Positions 60,798 through 64,000 of a stretch of 64,000 nucleotides of DNA are shown one piece after another. The DNA is from Eutreptiella sp. 'Long Island Sound 2002' (taxonomy: Eukaryota > Euglenozoa > Euglenophyceae > Eutreptiales > Eutreptiaceae), in the NCBI GenBank assembly GCA_964036045.1, contig OZ038382.1, positions 109,638,578 to 109,702,577 of the forward strand, read 5' to 3'. Below the pieces are notes generated by a model. That model was not told the DNA's origin, searched no databases, and saw only the letters and a program-made list of their open reading frames with translations. A program made the position numbers and the translations under genes. Within the stretch, counting starts at the first letter, position 1. Each line of letters starts with the position of its first letter.

Positions 60798-61376
60798 TCG
60801 CGGGGGGTCCTAGGTGCCGCTAAGAAAGAGCTTTTCAGCCGGAAATACAAGCCGCCATCTCACATATCTTTGAAATCTGTCCGACAGTATTGGCTTGATG
60901 GTTTGGACGTTTTGTACTCGCCACTGTTCGATGCCCTTTGCCATCGATGTGGTGCGCTCAAGTTTTTTGTTTCCCGAGATGATAGTGCAAACTGTACCAC
61001 CAACCTCTTTGGGGTGCCACCCACAGATGTGATTACTAGTGCGATCTTCGAGTTCAAAAATGACTTGTTTGCCAACTATGTACAATACACACATCCACCT
61101 TTTCGCGTTCCGCCTCGGGTGCATCCCACGAGTATTGGCGCCTTGAAAGTGTATGATACGCCAGTGTGGCATTTGCCACATCGTATGTATGCATGCCTCG
61201 TTTGCAGCAAGTATCGAGCCAAGTACGATCCTATAACCTATAGGTATGAATTGGATGGCACGACACATTACAAGGTGCCAAAGAAAGTTGCGAATCTCAC
61301 CGAATATCAAAAACGGCAAATTGCGTTGGGTGCTTTGTATTCAAATACCCTTAAGCACGTGGATCTGCGTCATTGA
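60798..61376 (+). pseudogene. Helitron N-domain before Helitron_like_N
   Basis: Same frame as the repeat region. It contains LFSRKYKPPSHISLKSVRQY, CHRCGALKFFVSRDDS, HPTSIGALKVYDTPVWHLPH and RMYACLVCSKYRAKYD, with CxxC pairs. It resembles the cysteine-containing region (DUF6570-type) that often precedes the Rep domain of Helitron proteins. It ends at TGA 61374-61376 after LRH, and the frame continues directly with QWHYDIG. Confidence 0.65.
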
Positions 61377-63083
61377 CAGTGGCACTATGATATTGGGACC
61401 GTTGGTGTGGGCCTCCAGCCTAGCCAGCATTATAATGCACTATATGGGTTTATGACCATGAAAGAAGATGTGCTGCGCGATTATCAAAAGCCAAAAGATA
61501 GTGCCCAAAACACGCGGCAAATGAACCAAGCATTGCTGTTGCTGAAGAAAATTCACCCCTTTTATTCCCGGTTTTTGGCGCATTATGAAACATTGTACGG
61601 CTACCTACAAAATGCAGCTTCTACAATGGGGACGTTGACACAACGTTTTTTTGAGGATAAGTACGGTAAATGCCTGGAGTACCATCTACAAGACGAGTAT
61701 GTGGCTTGGGCAGTGGAGTGTGATGCACCGCGGAACATCATTCCTGATTTTGCCCCTCACCAAGACAGAGTGGAATTCATGCATCAAGCAACATTTCAAC
61801 GTGCAGGGGGGACCGTTACCGCTGCAGCACAATCATTGGCGAACGACACGTATTTACATTTCAACGATCCTAAAGTGGAACCGTGCGTTTGGCCCGATTT
61901 GTGTCCTGGTGGAGTTGGTGGATACAAGGTTGGGTGTGGCATTCGATGTGCGGCGTATTACCGTAGCCGGTATCTTGCATTTGATGAGCGCTGGCGCCGT
62001 GACCAATCGTGGTCCTTTTTCCAAGTGAGTAAAGAGATGAAGAATCAACTTATTTGGAACCAGCAAAATTTGAAAGCGCAACGTGGTGATCGCGCAGAGG
62101 ATATCACTGCGGAACATCTGCTTGCTGCTAAAAGCTCTGCAGGACCCAAGCCCCCTCCAAAGCGACACTCATCACATCACGCACAGTCTTTCTCGCAATC
62201 CACTCAATCACCCAGTCAGCCGAGCCAATCAACTCCCTGTCTAGGTGCCGAATCATCCACACAGTCCCCAAGCCTACCAAGCCAATCATCAGCACACCCG
62301 GCACACGAACATAAGAAGGCCCGTGCTTCATACCACGATGGTGTTGATTCCATGAATCGGAATTTGGAAAGCGAAGCAGTTGATCAAGGTACCGCAGAAC
62401 TCAACCCATACTATCGATATGGAACTTATGTCCCATCCAAGCTAGTTGGGACACGATCCTATTGGGCCTCACGGCATCTTGACCTCACTGCAATGAGCCT
62501 CGAGCTTGGAAAAGCAGACCTATTCATTACTTGGACAATGAATGACAATTGGGCTGATTTGCAAGCTGCAGTTCAAAAGGGATGTCGCGCAGGTGCGGTG
62601 TCGCCTGGACAATATCCGGAGGGCACAAGGCCCACCAAGCCAATTCAAGACGGGTACGATATGGAGGCATGCGTTGCATTTCATAAGCGGGTCGAGATCT
62701 TCAAGCGTGAGTTCTTAGCGATTGGCAAGGGAGGTCCATTTGGAACGGTTCGTGATTATTGGTTCCGCTTTGAATATCAAGAGCGCGGCCGAGTGCACCT
62801 ACATGGTGTTGTTTGGTGCCAACCAGATTCAATCCCGGATGATGTCATCTGCGCTACAATGCCCCGCGAAAGTGATGGCTATGAATCGGAATTCACTTCA
62901 TATCTATGGAGTTTCTACAAGGAGTGCGATATGGTGCACCAGTGTTACCCAGACAAATGTTTCAACGTTGGCCAAGGGCGCGTATCTACCGAGTGCAAGT
63001 CAGGGTATCTGTTTACGGTTCCCCAAAATATGGACGAGTTGGACACTAAGGGTGTACGCCAATTGTACCGCCGACAGGAATAA
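61377..63083 (+). pseudogene. Helitron Rep (HUH) domain, Helitron_like_N
   Basis: Helitron_like_N sequence starts at about 61880 (VWPDLCPGGVGGYKVG), with a Ser/Gln/Pro-rich insert at 62130-62320 and then GTRSYWASRHLDLTAMSLEL and LFITWTMNDNWADLQAAVQK. The HUH metal-binding motif is HLH in RGRVHLHGVVW (62796-62804). CYPDKCFN and DELDTKGVRQLYRRQE follow, then TAA 63081-63083. The frame continues with EDACVVPHNRRLLV, a typical Helitron sequence, so the TAA is a nonsense mutation. The Rep tyrosine motif that should follow is not found. Confidence 0.85.
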
Positions 63084-63776
63084 GAAGATGCTTGTGTGGT
63101 ACCTCACAATCGTCGTCTTCTAGTATTTCTAGGTCATCTCACCCTACAGCAACGCATCGCTCCAAACAATAATGTTTCGCTTCAAGACCTTGAAGATGCC
63201 CCCATGCTAGTGGGACGCAGAAATGCTATGCATCGGTGGAACGAACACTTCATGGCACAATTGGGATCTACTATTGTGACCTTCAATGCCACCTATGTGG
63301 ACATGGGTGGTGCTCCTACCAATCAAGCCATGTGCGACTACATCCATTCTCGCAATCGCCGCGTGCTCCCACAACAGGTTTTCGTGGCCGCCAGTATGCG
63401 AGCCCGGCTAATTTGCAACGTTAGTATTCAGAATCGTTTGGTGAACTCAACAATGGTTGTCATCAAGCAATGGTGCAATGATGTTATCGTTGTGTGCCCC
63501 ATTGGTCGCACTAGGAAGTACCCTATTCGTCGGTTCCAACAAATAATCCCCGTGTACGGACCATCCGTGCAAGTCAAAATACTACAATTTCTGATGCTCG
63601 CAGGCTATGCATGTACTGTTCACGGATCGCAAGGCTGCTCGTACCAGATTGTGTCGATTGATATGGCAACCTTCTTTGCCGCAGCACACGCGTATGTTGC
63701 ATTGTCTTGGGCACGGTCCCTGCAAGGTCTATATGTCCTAACCTATCGCCGTGAGGCACTCCCTGTGGACCCCTAG
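63084..63776 (+). pseudogene. Helitron Pif1-type helicase, C-terminal end
   Basis: After VVPHNRRLLVFL the sequence jumps to helicase C-terminal material: APMLVGRRNAMHRWNEHFMA, VFVAASMRARLICNVSIQNR, KYPIRRFQQIIPVYG, GYACTVHGSQGCSYQIVSID and AYVALSWARSLQGLYVLTY, ending at TAG 63774-63776. Motif VI normally reads YVALSRARS; the arginine is tryptophan here. Walker A and B motifs are absent, consistent with a large in-frame deletion upstream. Confidence 0.82.
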
Positions 63777-64000
63777 TACGTGCAGCTGTGGAATTGGTTT
63801 GTGGCAACAAATGTTTTTGCACCCAAACCCGTTCAGCACATGCCGCCTTACCCACGTAGAACACTCACATCCACTCTCATTGCCGGGATCATGTGTGTAT
63901 GCCGCTCATGGCACACCAAATCTCATTTCCCCCAAACTTTCGATGCCCGCATTTTAAAAGTGAACATGTTGCTCATCTTGCAGTATGTGTCATTTCCATG
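63777..64000. other. downstream of the Helitron frame, nothing recognised
   Basis: No gene is seen. A Helitron 3' terminus (a short hairpin followed by CTRR) would be expected at or beyond this point, but I could not identify one before the window ends. Confidence 0.4.

Larger units (their letters stand above)
60123..63776 (+). mobile_element. decayed Helitron (Rep/helicase) with internal deletion
   Basis: One reading frame runs through the whole interval without a frameshift but with in-frame stops at 60795-60797 (TGA), 61374-61376 (TGA) and 63081-63083 (TAA). The order is a repeat-containing N-terminus, a cysteine-containing N-domain, Helitron_like_N with an HUH Rep motif, and the C-terminal end of a Pif1-type helicase. 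The Rep tyrosine region and the ATP-binding helicase motifs are missing between about 63110 and 63160, so most of the helicase has been deleted. Helitrons move by rolling-circle replication; this copy cannot do so by itself. Confidence 0.85.

Overview
The window is eukaryotic nuclear DNA made almost entirely of transposable elements and tandem repeats. The organism is probably a unicellular alga or other protist with a large, repeat-rich genome, but I cannot name a lineage. The evidence is a Ty3/gypsy chromodomain retrotransposon, two non-LTR (LINE-type) elements with endonuclease, reverse transcriptase and RNase H, a Helitron, satellite arrays with higher-order structure and very long (AT)n tracts. 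Only one host metabolic gene is recognisable: the C-terminal part of a pyrophosphate-dependent phosphofructokinase (37229-37957, minus).

Layout. 1-3567: low-complexity and short-repeat DNA, no gene. 3568-4079: a ~512-bp dispersed repeat, repeated at 24839-25352. 4476-9190 (minus): decayed Ty3/gypsy pol (protease, RT, RNase H, integrase, chromodomain) with three in-frame stops and a frameshift. 9191-24014 (plus): an unusually long LINE-type element (element 1) with two upstream ORFs, a 1727-codon EEP/RT/RNase H ORF, five further downstream ORFs, a 3' UTR and an A21 tail. 24015-27958: non-coding, with one unrecognised minus-strand reading frame. 27959-28823: a MITE-like element between TA tracts. 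29888-35478: a ~210-bp dimeric satellite. 37229-37957: the PFP fragment. 37958-46930 (minus): a second, diverged, 5'-truncated relative of element 1 (element 2). 46931-52712: a second array of the same satellite. 52713-53048: (AT)n. 54018-59572: about 48 copies of a 114-bp repeat. 60123-63776 (plus): a decayed Helitron.

The most interesting part is the LINE-type pair. Element 1's RT ORF is intact, yet its ORFs are separated by single stop codons and mostly stay in one frame. The ORF1/ORF2 boundary is UGA followed by CGG, with a GC hairpin 8 nt downstream, and the EEP fold appears to start upstream of the first ATG of ORF2. This suggests stop-codon readthrough. Both elements carry extra 3' ORFs that share a short, strongly conserved block although they are otherwise diverged, so these ORFs look like genuine cargo of an unusual retroelement family.

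All function calls come from reading motifs by eye. No database search was possible.
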